Of a stretch of DNA of 64,000 bases, positions 10,076 through 18,858 are shown one piece after another. Position 1 is the stretch's first letter. Each line of letters starts with the position of its first letter. The notes below the pieces were generated by a model, which was not told the origin of the DNA, searched no databases, and saw only the letters and a list, made by a program, of their open reading frames with translations. The translations under genes were made by a program, and so were the position numbers. This stretch comes from JAIOQJ01 sp963718635 (GTDB lineage: Bacteria > Planctomycetota > Planctomycetia > Gemmatales > Gemmataceae), in the NCBI GenBank assembly GCA_963718635.1, contig OY970367.1, positions 6,014,001 through 6,078,000 on the forward strand, read 5' to 3'.

Positions 10076-10678
10076 ATGCCGACGACGCTTGCATTACCGA
10101 AGCCGCCAATCGCTCCTGCTCGTAAAAGCTGGACCGTAGCGCAATTTCACTGGTTGTGGGAGCAAGGACTTTTCGACGGTCGCAAAGCCTTCTTGCTGGC
10201 CGGAGAGATCATTGAAATGCCGATTCCCGGACCTGTTCATAACAAGGGCGTTGGCAAGGTCGATTATGCATTGAAAAGAATATTCGGCAGCAGCTATTGG
10301 GTTCGAATTCAATTGCCGTTGGTGCTAGGCTTGTGGACCGATCCGGTTCCCGACATTGCTGTGGTGCTCGGGGCGCCAGACGATCACGATCGGAATCCCA
10401 GTTCGGCGCTGTTGGTCGTCGAAGTTTCCGACTCCACGCTGTCCATTGATACGGGCGATAAAGCCTTCCTTTACGCTGCCGCTGACATCGCCGACTATTG
10501 GGTATTGGATCTGAACAACCGCTCGCTTATTTGTCATCGCACACCACAGACCGATCCAAGCTCAACATCAGGTTATCGTTATTGTGATGTGAGCCGGCTC
10601 AATGAAGACGCTGCTATTTCGCCTCTATCCTTGCCCGGAATTTCGATCAACGTAAGTGAACTGCTGCCGAGACTGTAG
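10076..10678 (+). CDS. Uma2/DUF820-family putative endonuclease, 200 aa
   Basis: This belongs to the Uma2 (DUF820) family, a PD-(D/E)XK-like fold common in cyanobacteria and planctomycetes whose biological role is not settled. Characteristic parts are LLAGEIIEMP near residue 40, VPDIAVVLG near residue 97 with the metal-ligand Asp, LLVVEVSDSTL near residue 117 and DKAFLYAAADIADYWVLDL near residue 135. I prefer the ATG at 10076, giving MPTTLALPKPP; a TTG at 10049 in the same frame is also possible. It stops directly at the region leading into the FG-GAP gene, whose start is 33 bases later, so the two may be co-transcribed. Confidence 0.82.
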   Translation: MPTTLALPKPPIAPARKSWTVAQFHWLWEQGLFDGRKAFLLAGEIIEMPIPGPVHNKGVGKVDYALKRIFGSSYWVRIQLPLVLGLWTDPVPDIAVVLGAPDDHDRNPSSALLVVEVSDSTLSIDTGDKAFLYAAADIADYWVLDLNNRSLICHRTPQTDPSSTSGYRYCDVSRLNEDAAISPLSLPGISINVSELLPRL

Positions 10679-10710
10679 TGGCCAAACGGCTATTTCAAGG
10701 AGTGACATTG

Positions 10711-13152
10711 ATGCACAAACGATTCGTTCTAGCGGCGACTTTGCTGTTGGCGTTTGCTCCCATAGCAAGCGCCTACGTTGAAGCGCCAATGCCGCTCGGG
10801 GCCGTCATTGCGCAATCGACGCATGTCTGCATCATGCAGGTCACGAAAGTCGATAAGGCGCAGAACCTCATCATCTATCAGAAGGTGCAGGACATCAAAG
10901 GCAAGCACCCGCAAGAGGTGATTAAACACACGATCAAGCAGGAACTGCGGCCCGGTGAAATCAAAGAGATCATGAACTGGGCTGAGCCAGGCAAGATGGC
11001 CATCTTCTTCCATAACGGGGCCGCGAGCGAAACGTGTACCGGCATGAACTGGTACCAGTGCTACCCCCAAGGGGAATGGTGGGGCATGACGCACTCGGAA
11101 CCCTTCTTGCTCCGCAGCTATGCCGGCAAGGTGGAGAAGCTGCCGACCATTATCGCCGAAATTCTGGCGGGGAAAGAGCCGCTCGTTTCGTGCATGGTGG
11201 ATGGCAACAAGGACGATCTTCACAAAAAGACGGCACGCATTCAACGCGTCAAAGCATCCTTGAAAATACAGGATTATAACCCGAAGCGCGACTTCGCTGG
11301 CTGGGGCGGTGAAGACATCCGCCGGCTGGCAGGCATGCCCGGCTTCTCGCAATTCGCCGCGCTCGGCAAAGTCGATGCTGAGGGCCAATCCGTTGCCTGC
11401 GTCGATTTCGACGGCGACGGCAAGATCGATATCTGCCTCTCCAGCACGTCGCGCGTGGTGCTGTTGCAAAACAACGGCGACAGTTTCAGCGAGGTGTTCT
11501 TGCCTGGGCTGGTCGGCGGCAGCCGGGCGACGGTATGGGCGGACTACAACGGCGACGGCAAGCCCGATGTGCTGCTTGCCACCGTTCGAGGGCCGAAGCT
11601 CTACACCAATCTCGGCAAGGGCGTCTTCCGCGATGACTCAGCGCTATTGCCCGCCGAACCTTGTCACGACCTGACGGGCGCCGCTTGGATCGATGCCGAC
11701 GGCGACGGCAAGCCTGACCTGCTCTTAGCCAACGGCTTTCACGGCCTGCGCCTTTACCAGAACAAATTGCCGGCCGATGCCGTCGTCAAGTTGACACCTC
11801 CCAAGCTCGGGCCTTGGCACTATATCGGCGCCTTCGACAACAAGGACCAAAAGGGATTCGAAACCGTTTATGCGCCCGAAAAAGAGATCGATCTGAAGAA
11901 GAAATATCCCGGGCGTGGCGGCGAGGTCGGCTGGAAGCGCGGCGAGTTCACCGACGGAGCGCCGATCAGCCTCATGAATATCTTTGGCGACAAGTACAAC
12001 AGCAACTCGGTGATTTATCTCCATCGCGAGATTGAAGCGATCAACGCCGTCGATCTTCCGGCTTCGTTTGGGAGCGATGACACGCTCACCGTATGGCTCA
12101 ATGGCGAAAAGATCATCTCGGACCCGACCTATCGCGGTGTGGCGCCCGATCAAAATCTCGCAACGCTAAAGCTAAAGGCCGGCAAGAATTCGCTGTTGAT
12201 CAAGGTCTGTCAAGGAGATGGCGATTGGGGTTATTATTTCGCCGCTGGTCAACCGGTGCTATCACTAGGCAAATGGTTCGAAGACGTGTCCACTGCCTGG
12301 GGCATTGGGCCCGAAAGCGCTGTGGCCAATCTCAAAGGTGATTCGCTGGCCGTCGCCGATCTCAACGGGGATGGCAAGCCCGACTTTATTTTCGGCGCCG
12401 GCAACGGCATGTTGTTTATCAACACCGGCGGCCAGTTTGAACTGCGCCCGGACAGCGGGCTTTCCTTTCAAACCGCGAAAACAGGCATTGCATTCGGCGA
12501 CTTCGACGGCGATGGGCATCTCGATCTATTCATTCCGCAAAAAGATCGCTGTAAGCTTTATCGCAACAACGGCGCGGGCCGCTTCATTGACGTGACCGAT
12601 CGCTCCGGCGACTTGGCGCGCTCGATTCCCTTGGCAACCTCTGCGGCCTGGGGAGATTTCAACAACGACGGCAAACTCGATCTGGTAATCGGCCGTCTGC
12701 GAGGCTCGAACCGCTATTTCCAGAACAACGGCGATGGCACCTTCACCGATAAGACGGACGAGATTGGCCTCGGCCAACGGCTGTTCAATAGCCAGGCTGT
12801 CGCTTTGGCCGACCTGAACAATGATGGCAAGCTCGATCTCATTCTGAACAACGAAGGCCAGGATTCCGCCGTGCTGTTCGGCAACAAAGAGTTGGCCGGA
12901 CCATGCACATCGGTCGTGGTGCATTCGGGAGCTAATCAGTTCAAGATGATCGATAAAGCTGGCAAAACAGTAGCGACACAGCAGGTCAGCGGCGGCGAAG
13001 GTCGAGGCGGCCAACCTTGCCTTTCGCCGCGCTTCACGCTGTTGCCGGGCAAATACCAGATGGAGACACGCACCTCGGCTGTCAAGGTTGAGCTACTGGA
13101 GTTGCTCGTCGCCGACTCACCTCTTCAGGTGGGGCTGCAAGAAGAAGGTTGA
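10711..13152 (+). CDS. Exported FG-GAP/VCBS repeat protein, 813 aa
   Basis: The protein starts with a clear signal peptide (MHKRFVLAATLLLAFAPIASA). The ATG at 10711 follows an AAGGAG site, so it is preferred to an upstream in-frame GTG at 10678. Seven FG-GAP calcium-binding motifs of the DxNGDGKxDL type are visible, for example DFDGDGKIDICL, DYNGDGKPDVLL, DADGDGKPDLLL, DLNGDGKPDFIF, DFDGDGHLDLFI, DFNNDGKLDLVI and DLNNDGKLDLIL, implying a beta-propeller. An insert of about 170 residues between repeats 3 and 4 contains LTVWLNGEKI, a galactose-binding-like sandwich. It is probably a secreted or surface calcium-binding adhesion or structural protein. The substrate is unknown. Confidence 0.85.
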   Translation: MHKRFVLAATLLLAFAPIASAYVEAPMPLGAVIAQSTHVCIMQVTKVDKAQNLIIYQKVQDIKGKHPQEVIKHTIKQELRPGEIKEIMNWAEPGKMAIFFHNGAASETCTGMNWYQCYPQGEWWGMTHSEPFLLRSYAGKVEKLPTIIAEILAGKEPLVSCMVDGNKDDLHKKTARIQRVKASLKIQDYNPKRDFAGWGGEDIRRLAGMPGFSQFAALGKVDAEGQSVACVDFDGDGKIDICLSSTSRVVLLQNNGDSFSEVFLPGLVGGSRATVWADYNGDGKPDVLLATVRGPKLYTNLGKGVFRDDSALLPAEPCHDLTGAAWIDADGDGKPDLLLANGFHGLRLYQNKLPADAVVKLTPPKLGPWHYIGAFDNKDQKGFETVYAPEKEIDLKKKYPGRGGEVGWKRGEFTDGAPISLMNIFGDKYNSNSVIYLHREIEAINAVDLPASFGSDDTLTVWLNGEKIISDPTYRGVAPDQNLATLKLKAGKNSLLIKVCQGDGDWGYYFAAGQPVLSLGKWFEDVSTAWGIGPESAVANLKGDSLAVADLNGDGKPDFIFGAGNGMLFINTGGQFELRPDSGLSFQTAKTGIAFGDFDGDGHLDLFIPQKDRCKLYRNNGAGRFIDVTDRSGDLARSIPLATSAAWGDFNNDGKLDLVIGRLRGSNRYFQNNGDGTFTDKTDEIGLGQRLFNSQAVALADLNNDGKLDLILNNEGQDSAVLFGNKELAGPCTSVVVHSGANQFKMIDKAGKTVATQQVSGGEGRGGQPCLSPRFTLLPGKYQMETRTSAVKVELLELLVADSPLQVGLQEEG

Positions 13153-13185
13153 AGAGAAAGGCAAAAAGTAATGCGAAACTTCAAA

Positions 13186-13276
13186 CCGTTAGCCGCGACG
13201 CGAAGGCTTTGCGCAGCGGAGCGCTTTCTTCAGGCAAACGCTCCGCTGCGCAAAGCCTTTGCGTCGCGGCTAACGG
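13186..13276. repeat. Dispersed hairpin repeat, 38-bp arms (copy 1)
   Basis: The left arm 13186-13223 and the right arm 13239-13276 are almost perfect reverse complements around a 15-base loop. The arms contain GCCGCGACGCGAAGG and GCGCAGCGGAGCG. The same sequence occurs as a hairpin at 40662-40748 and as a half copy near 34139-34180, so this is a family of dispersed elements and not a gene-specific terminator. It lies in the gap between the FG-GAP gene and the HEPN gene. Confidence 0.85.
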
Positions 13277-13350
13277 TATGCCTTATAGTAAGTACGGATG
13301 CGTATGTTGAATGAGAGTGACTGATAAAGCATGCATTTGCGGAGTTTGGC

Positions 13351-13767
13351 ATGCCAATACCGCGTCGGCCCGAAGCAAGGACGTTCTACCGAGCCGGTAA
13401 ACAGCGATTTGAGGATGCCCGGTTTCTCTTCGCGGCGCGAAGAACGACCGGCGCAATTTATCTGGCAGGTTATTGCATTGAATGTATGCTGAAGGCGATG
13501 ATCTTATCTACTGTAACCGATGCAAAAATCATTGAAATCATCGAAACATTCCGAGGGTCGAAGGCTCATGATTTCGTCTGGCTCAAAACAAAATACATCG
13601 AAAATGGCGGGGCTGCGTTCCCAAAAGCGCTTACTCGAAATTTTTCCTTTGTAAATACTTGGGCTGTCGAAATGAGATATAAACCGGGAACAGCCAAATA
13701 TGAAGACGCGAAGTCGTTCCTCAATGCCGCTCAGGAAATCATGATCTGGTCTGATGGAAGGATGTAA
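13351..13767 (+). CDS. HEPN-domain protein, possible RNase toxin, 138 aa
   Basis: The sequence has the all-helical look of HEPN proteins, including AIYLAGYCIECMLKAM near residue 35, a very typical second-helix signature. An R-x4-H motif follows at R68 and H73 (RGSKAHDF), matching the Rx4-6H motif that forms the active site in HEPN ribonucleases. It is therefore a candidate RNA-cleaving toxin. The partner gene starts only 2 bases after the stop codon. Usual HEPN partners are MNT nucleotidyltransferases, and none is present here. The start ATG at 13351 has only a weak ribosome site. RNase activity is inferred from the motif. Confidence 0.75.
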   Translation: MPIPRRPEARTFYRAGKQRFEDARFLFAARRTTGAIYLAGYCIECMLKAMILSTVTDAKIIEIIETFRGSKAHDFVWLKTKYIENGGAAFPKALTRNFSFVNTWAVEMRYKPGTAKYEDAKSFLNAAQEIMIWSDGRM

Positions 13768-13769
13768 TC

Positions 13770-14090
13770 ATGCAATTGCAAGTTCGCGGAAAAACGGATG
13801 AAAGCCTAGACGCTCTCATGAATAAGCTTGCTGAATATCAATTGAAGCATCCACACGCCGAGATCGAGATCTACCGGCAGAATTCCGTCTCAATCCGCTT
13901 TCGAATTGTCGATCCGGATTTTTCCGGGATCAGCAAGACGGAACGGCACAACCTCATCTGGAAACTACTCGATGAATTGCCTGATGAAGTTCAGGCGGAT
14001 ATCACCACAGTGTTGCTCCTCACGCCGGAAGAAAAGAAAAAATCCTTCGCAAGTATTGAGTTTGACGATCCTATTCCATCAAGGTTGTGA
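13770..14090 (+). CDS. BolA-like small protein paired with HEPN protein, 106 aa
   Basis: The middle resembles the BolA fold: a strand SIRFRIVDPDFSG near residue 41, then TERHNLIWKLLDEL near residue 57 (compare the RH-containing helix of BolA), then strand ADITTVLLLTPEE near residue 76. The N-terminus adds a helix and a strand (HAEIEIYRQNS). The gene begins 2 bases after the HEPN gene, so they form a two-gene operon. By position it would be the antitoxin or regulator of the HEPN protein. The BolA comparison is from memory of the consensus and needs a structural check. Confidence 0.6.
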   Translation: MQLQVRGKTDESLDALMNKLAEYQLKHPHAEIEIYRQNSVSIRFRIVDPDFSGISKTERHNLIWKLLDELPDEVQADITTVLLLTPEEKKKSFASIEFDDPIPSRL

Positions 14091-14240
14091 GCGTACTCAG
14101 AGGGTATGCGGCGATCAATGTAACGATATTTTCCCAGAAGAACGTTGTCAGTGCCGAGAGGCGTCCGTTGCCAATCGGTCTGACGTCTTCGATCATCTAT
14201 TCAGGACGAATCGCTTCCCATTTTGAGGCAGGAGCCAGCG

Positions 14241-14861
14241 GTGAAATTCGATCTGCATATGCATACGTCCCGTTACTCGTCCGATAGCATCATCGATCCG
14301 TACGAGCTTGTCGCGCGTGCGAAAACGATCGGTCTCGATGGCATTGTGATTACCGAACACGATCGCCTGTGGCCGGACAAGGAACTGGCGGAGTTGCGGG
14401 CGAAAGCTGATGGGCTGGTCGTTCTTGCCGGCGTTGAGGTAACAGGCCGAGGCGGGGATATGCTCTGCTATGGCGTCACCGATCTCGCCAAGCTGCCTCG
14501 CGGCGTCTCCTGGCGCGAACTGACGCGCGAAGTCCATCGACAAGGCGGCGCCTGCGTGGCGGCTCATCCCTATCGCTGGGATCAACCTTTCGAACACCTC
14601 CTCGAAACGCAACAGCCCGAGCTCGACGGCATCGAAATGATGTCCAACAACATGGATGCCGACCTCCGAGCTAAAGCGGCCAGTTTCATTCGCCGACGGC
14701 CCGAATTTGCCCAGCTTGGCAACAGCGACGCGCACGAAATCGACGTAGTCGGCTGCTGCTACACCGAATTTGATGCCGTGATCCAAACGATGAGCGATCT
14801 CGTGTCAGCCATTCGGGCCGGCAAAGCAACGCCTTGCGCGGGCCGACAAGTCGCACGCTAA
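14241..14861 (+). CDS. PHP-domain metal-dependent phosphoesterase, 206 aa
   Basis: This is a PHP-superfamily hydrolase that would bind two or three metals. Visible ligands are DLHMHTSRYS at the N-terminus, ITEHDR near residue 44, EVTGRGGD near residue 74, AAHPYRWD near residue 111 and GNSDAHEID near residue 160. I chose the GTG at 14241 because an AGGAG site is placed correctly; a TTG 18 bases upstream is less likely. Members act as phosphoesterases on nucleotides or sugars, and the substrate cannot be told here. The next gene starts 39 bases later on the same strand. Confidence 0.85.
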   Translation: MKFDLHMHTSRYSSDSIIDPYELVARAKTIGLDGIVITEHDRLWPDKELAELRAKADGLVVLAGVEVTGRGGDMLCYGVTDLAKLPRGVSWRELTREVHRQGGACVAAHPYRWDQPFEHLLETQQPELDGIEMMSNNMDADLRAKAASFIRRRPEFAQLGNSDAHEIDVVGCCYTEFDAVIQTMSDLVSAIRAGKATPCAGRQVAR

Positions 14862-14900
14862 ACCGCCACTTTTCACGCTTCCTCACTCTCGGAGCCGTCG

Positions 14901-15674
14901 ATGCGTTTTCAGGATCGCGTTGTCATTATCACTGGCGCCTCGAGCGGCATCGGTTGGGAACTCGCCAAGGAGGCGAGCCGGCATGGCGCCAGGGTGGGTC
15001 TGATCGCTCGCCGTGAAGAAAAGCTTAAGCAGTTGACCGACGAGATAAGGACGAGCAATGGTGTCGCCGAATATGCGGTAGCTGATGTAGCGGAACGGGC
15101 GTCTCTCGGTGAGGCCTTCCGGGCGCTGGAAGAGAAACTCGGCCACTGCGATGTCCTGATCGCCAATGCCGGCGTCGGCTCAACGAACCCCATCGATAGT
15201 TTGAACATCCCCGGCGCGGAGAAAGTGATCCGCATCAATTTGCTTGGCGTCATGTACGCCATCGAAGCCGTGTTACCCGGCATGATTCAGCGCGGCAAAG
15301 GAAGCGTGGCAGCTATCTCGAGCGTTGCCTCGTACAAAGGCATCCCCGGCGCTGCCGCTTACTGTGCGAGCAAAGCCGCCGTGAACGCGTATATGGAAAG
15401 CCTGCGCATCCAGCTTATCGGCAAAGGCGTCTCCTTTACGACGATCTGTCCCGGCTTCATCCGTACGCCGATGACCGAAAAGAATGATGGCATGTTTCTC
15501 GTCCTCGAAGCCGCGACGGCCGCACGCAAAATCATCAAAGCTATCCAACGCGAAAAGAAGGTCTTCAACTTTCCATGGGTGACCGCCCAGCTGATGAAGA
15601 TCACCTATTGGATTCCCGACCTCATCCTGCACCGCCTCATGCCGAGCTCGGTCGGCGGCAAAGAAGCCGAATAG
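14901..15674 (+). CDS. SDR-family NAD(P)-dependent oxidoreductase, 257 aa
   Basis: A classical short-chain dehydrogenase/reductase. The cofactor motif TGASSGIG is near residue 11, NAGVG near residue 91, the catalytic Ser in ISSVASYKG near residue 142 and YCASK near residue 156 with Tyr and Lys. ARREEK after the second strand favours NADP(H). The C-terminal part (VFNFPWVTAQLMKITYWIP) is hydrophobic and may touch the membrane, as in fatty-acyl or retinol-type SDRs. It follows the PHP gene with a short gap. The substrate is unknown. Confidence 0.87.
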   Translation: MRFQDRVVIITGASSGIGWELAKEASRHGARVGLIARREEKLKQLTDEIRTSNGVAEYAVADVAERASLGEAFRALEEKLGHCDVLIANAGVGSTNPIDSLNIPGAEKVIRINLLGVMYAIEAVLPGMIQRGKGSVAAISSVASYKGIPGAAAYCASKAAVNAYMESLRIQLIGKGVSFTTICPGFIRTPMTEKNDGMFLVLEAATAARKIIKAIQREKKVFNFPWVTAQLMKITYWIPDLILHRLMPSSVGGKEAE

Positions 15675-15748
15675 ATGCCAGAAGAAAGCCAAAAGCGAAG
15701 AAAGCTATTCTCAAAAGCTTACTCGGCGCCTGGCTCTTTACATGAACG

Positions 15749-17671
15749 TCACACATCGATTTCGTCGCTCGTCACCTTGTCGGCATTGCTCATGATTTCG
15801 TTGTAACGGTGGATCGCGTCTTTGCCGAGCAGGTGGTCGAACGTTTCGTCGGCTTTGAGCGGGTTGTCGATTTCGACTTTCAATAACGTTCGGTTGCGCC
15901 GGTCAAGCGTCGTTTCGCGCAGATCCTTGGCGTCCATCTCGCCCAGCCCTTTGAAGCGCATCACCTCGTATTTCGCGTTCGCTCGCAACTTGGAGATGAT
16001 GTCTTCTTTATGCAGATCATCCATCGCCCAAAGGCGTTCTTTGCCGACGTCGATGCGATAGAGCGGCGGCTGCGCAATGTAGACGTGCCCTTTGCGAATT
16101 AAGTCGGTCATATGACGGAAAAAGAAATCGAGCAGCAGCGTCGAGATGTGGTGGCCGTCCGCGTCGGCGTCCATCAGCAAAATGATTTTGCCGTAGCGCA
16201 GGCTTTCGATGTTGAACTTGTCTCCCGCGCCAGTCCCGATAGCTGAAACAAGATCAGAAAGTTCCTGATTCTGCAGCACTTTAAGCGTTGTCATCCCTTC
16301 GCCGTTGAGGATTTTTCCGCGCAACGGGAGCACCGCCTGCGTTCGATTTTCCCGGCCTTGGATCGCCGAGCCGCCTGCTGAATCCCCTTCGACGATGAAC
16401 AATTCCGATTCATCGAGATTGGTGGATTTGCAGTCGGTTAATTTGCCTGGGAGATTCAAACGCCGCGAGCCGACTTGCTTACGCTTTACCTCGGAAATGG
16501 CTTCGCGCGAAGCAAGGCGGGCTTTCGCGGCCAACACGATACGCCCGACGATCTGATCACCGGCCGACTTGTTGTTGTTGAGCCATGTTTCCAGCGCTGG
16601 GCGGATGAAGCTTTCAACAGTTGCGGTCATCTCGGGATTATTGAGCCGTTCCTTCGTCTGGCCTTGGAACATCGGCTCGCGCACGAACACGGAAAGGACG
16701 CCGACAACCCCCTCCCGAATGTCTTCGGCCGTGATCGTCAGCCCTTTCGTCTTGACCTCATGCGTTTCCATGTAGTTGCGGATGGCTTTGACGATGGCCC
16801 CTTTGAAGCCGTTTTCGTGCGTGCCGCCGCTGGCGGTGCGAATGCCGTTGACGTAAGAGCGAATGGCTTCGTCAGTCGCTTCCGTCCATTGCAGGGCAGC
16901 CTGCATCTTATCGCCGTCGGGTCGAGCGACGCTGAAAGGCGTTTCGGTGACGGTCGGCTTTTGGCCTTCTGTAATCAGTCGAGTCAGGAATTCCGGAATG
17001 CCGCCCGGGTGCGTGAGATCGTGCGTTTCTCCCTTCACATCGTTCTTGAAGATGATCTTCAGGCCGGAATGAATGTACGACATGTCTTCAAGATGGTCGC
17101 GAATTTCATCGGCATTGAACTTGGTCGTTTTGAAGATGGTGTCGTCGGGCTCAAAATAGATCGTGGTGCCATGCCCGCGAAAGGGCGACACTTTTTCCAA
17201 CTTGGTGACAGGCGTTCCTTTGGCGTATGTCTGTTTCCATTCGAAGCCATCCCGGCGAACAGTGGCGATCAGTTTGCGCGACAGAGCATTAACGACTGAC
17301 GCGCCCACGCCATGCAAGCCGCCGGAATAGAAGTAGCCATCGGTCTCGCCGAACTTGCCGCCGGCATGGAGAACCGTCAGCACGAGTTCCAAGCCGGATT
17401 TCTTATGTTTCGGGTGCAGATCGACCGGGATGCCCCGGCCATTATCCGACACGGAAACCGCATCGCCCGACTTGTGCAGCGTTACGGTGATGGTGTCGCC
17501 GTGTTCATTGAGAAATTCATCGACAGCATTGTCGACGATCTCCCAAACGAGGTGGTGCAGCCCTTTGTTGTCGACGCTGCCGATATACATCGACGGCCGT
17601 TTGCGAACGGGCTCCAGGCCTTCGAGAACTTGAATCGAATCGGCGGTGGTGTAGGATTTGGTGGCGGTCAT
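15749..17671 (-). CDS. gyrB: DNA gyrase subunit B
   Basis: GyrB supplies the ATPase and part of the cleavage core of type II topoisomerase, which introduces negative supercoils. At 640 aa it has the short form without the large insert found in E. coli. The GHKL ATPase domain is at the N-terminus (EIVDNAVDE, DNGRGIPVD, GGLHGVGASVVNALS). The Toprim domain begins near residue 420 with FIVEGDSAGGSA and PLRGKILN, and includes LMDADADGHHI. The C-terminus contains YEVMRFKGLGEMDAKDL. ParE of topoisomerase IV is very similar, but the overall pattern fits GyrB. No gyrA is adjacent. The start ATG at 17671 opens MTATKSYTT. Confidence 0.92.
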   Translation of the reverse strand: MTATKSYTTADSIQVLEGLEPVRKRPSMYIGSVDNKGLHHLVWEIVDNAVDEFLNEHGDTITVTLHKSGDAVSVSDNGRGIPVDLHPKHKKSGLELVLTVLHAGGKFGETDGYFYSGGLHGVGASVVNALSRKLIATVRRDGFEWKQTYAKGTPVTKLEKVSPFRGHGTTIYFEPDDTIFKTTKFNADEIRDHLEDMSYIHSGLKIIFKNDVKGETHDLTHPGGIPEFLTRLITEGQKPTVTETPFSVARPDGDKMQAALQWTEATDEAIRSYVNGIRTASGGTHENGFKGAIVKAIRNYMETHEVKTKGLTITAEDIREGVVGVLSVFVREPMFQGQTKERLNNPEMTATVESFIRPALETWLNNNKSAGDQIVGRIVLAAKARLASREAISEVKRKQVGSRRLNLPGKLTDCKSTNLDESELFIVEGDSAGGSAIQGRENRTQAVLPLRGKILNGEGMTTLKVLQNQELSDLVSAIGTGAGDKFNIESLRYGKIILLMDADADGHHISTLLLDFFFRHMTDLIRKGHVYIAQPPLYRIDVGKERLWAMDDLHKEDIISKLRANAKYEVMRFKGLGEMDAKDLRETTLDRRNRTLLKVEIDNPLKADETFDHLLGKDAIHRYNEIMSNADKVTSDEIDV

Positions 17672-17838
17672 GCCTTTGGAAAAGCTCCTGGTTGTTGGTC
17701 GCGCTTACACGTGCTGCGGGCGTCGGTTCCGTCGCTAATGCCAACGCCGGCGCTGCCTTGGATAGGCGGTATTATACGTTAAAACTGCTGGAGTTCACTA
17801 AGCGTCTATGACGTCCGAAACGCAACTTTGAAGAAGCC

Positions 17839-18807
17839 CTATTCTTTTTTCGGCTGAATCGTGCCGTTGAAAATAGCGGGGTCGAATGGATCTTTGGGCG
17901 TCGTCTGCGGTTCCGGCTTCGGTTGCGAAGTGCTTGTTTCACCGAAGATCGATTTAGGCAGTGTCGATGGTTGCTCGATGACAGATTTTGCCGGTACGCC
18001 AGGGGAACTGTCGGCTGCGGCAGGCTGCGGTGCAGCCAAGGCTACCCAAGCCGCCAGATTTTGAAAAGCCGGTGATTCTTGACCGCGCAGCGGCGGCTGC
18101 ATTGACTTGCCATGTGCGGCAATCGACTTGACAAGCAGCGGACTGGAGACGATGTCTACTGCATTTATCTGTTTCAGCGTCGCTGCCAGATTCAACGCGG
18201 TCGCCTTGCGGTCGTCGGCATCGGTGATGCGTACCAGGTTAAAATTGCCGCCGCGTCCCGTGCCATGGCACGACACGCAGGCGTTCATGAGAATGGGCTG
18301 CACCTTCGCGGTAAATGGTGCATAGGCATCGCGATTGTAAGTGGGCGGCTCGATTTCCAATACTTTGTCCGGTAGCCGGGCCGGCGCAGGAGTAGGCGGT
18401 ACAGCCGTAGTCTTCAGGGTGCGCAGGCCTTCAATCAGCACGCGCAGTTTCTGATCGTCCGGCCGGAACGGTTTCAGAGATTCAGCCTCGGCCAGCGCCT
18501 CGGCCTTTAATCCGTTCTCGAGACACCAGTGGATTAAGCGCAGCCGGTCATCGAAATCGCGTCGATTGCAGCGCTGCCGCATGGTTCGAAAAGCAGCATG
18601 GAGATCATCGACGACATCGATAACGCGTGCTGCCGGGATGATCGTTTCGCTGATGCCGCGTTGAATATGAAATTGATCGCCGACCCGTCTAATGTTGCCG
18701 ACGATCAGGGAATCGTTGTCGAGAATCAGGATTTTATCGGGCGCAGCGGAGTACGCATTGACTGAGAACAATAGACTTACGGCAATAGAAAGGATGGCCC
18801 GTGACAT
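17839..18807 (-). CDS. Exported c-type heme-binding protein, 322 aa
   Basis: The N-terminal signal peptide is MSRAILSIAVSLLFSVNAYS, starting at the ATG at 18807; an earlier in-frame ATG at 18846 would place charged residues ahead of it. The middle carries one heme motif, CVSCH, in a planctomycete-type domain (FTAKVQPILMNACVSCH, then GRGGNFNLVRI). The last 75 residues are Pro/Thr/Ser rich and probably disordered. It is the third gene of a minus-strand run with the two protease-like genes upstream. It may be an electron carrier or a heme-binding structural protein. Confidence 0.8.
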   Translation of the reverse strand: MSRAILSIAVSLLFSVNAYSAAPDKILILDNDSLIVGNIRRVGDQFHIQRGISETIIPAARVIDVVDDLHAAFRTMRQRCNRRDFDDRLRLIHWCLENGLKAEALAEAESLKPFRPDDQKLRVLIEGLRTLKTTAVPPTPAPARLPDKVLEIEPPTYNRDAYAPFTAKVQPILMNACVSCHGTGRGGNFNLVRITDADDRKATALNLAATLKQINAVDIVSSPLLVKSIAAHGKSMQPPLRGQESPAFQNLAAWVALAAPQPAAADSSPGVPAKSVIEQPSTLPKSIFGETSTSQPKPEPQTTPKDPFDPAIFNGTIQPKKE

Positions 18808-18858
18808 ATCGTCCAAACGTTTAACGTTCGGAAGTGAATATGTCAATGGCTACCAGGT

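Noticed and set aside
14091..14240. Additional small genes between the BolA-like and PHP genes
   Set aside because: Open frames there overlap neighbours and lack ribosome sites and coding character.
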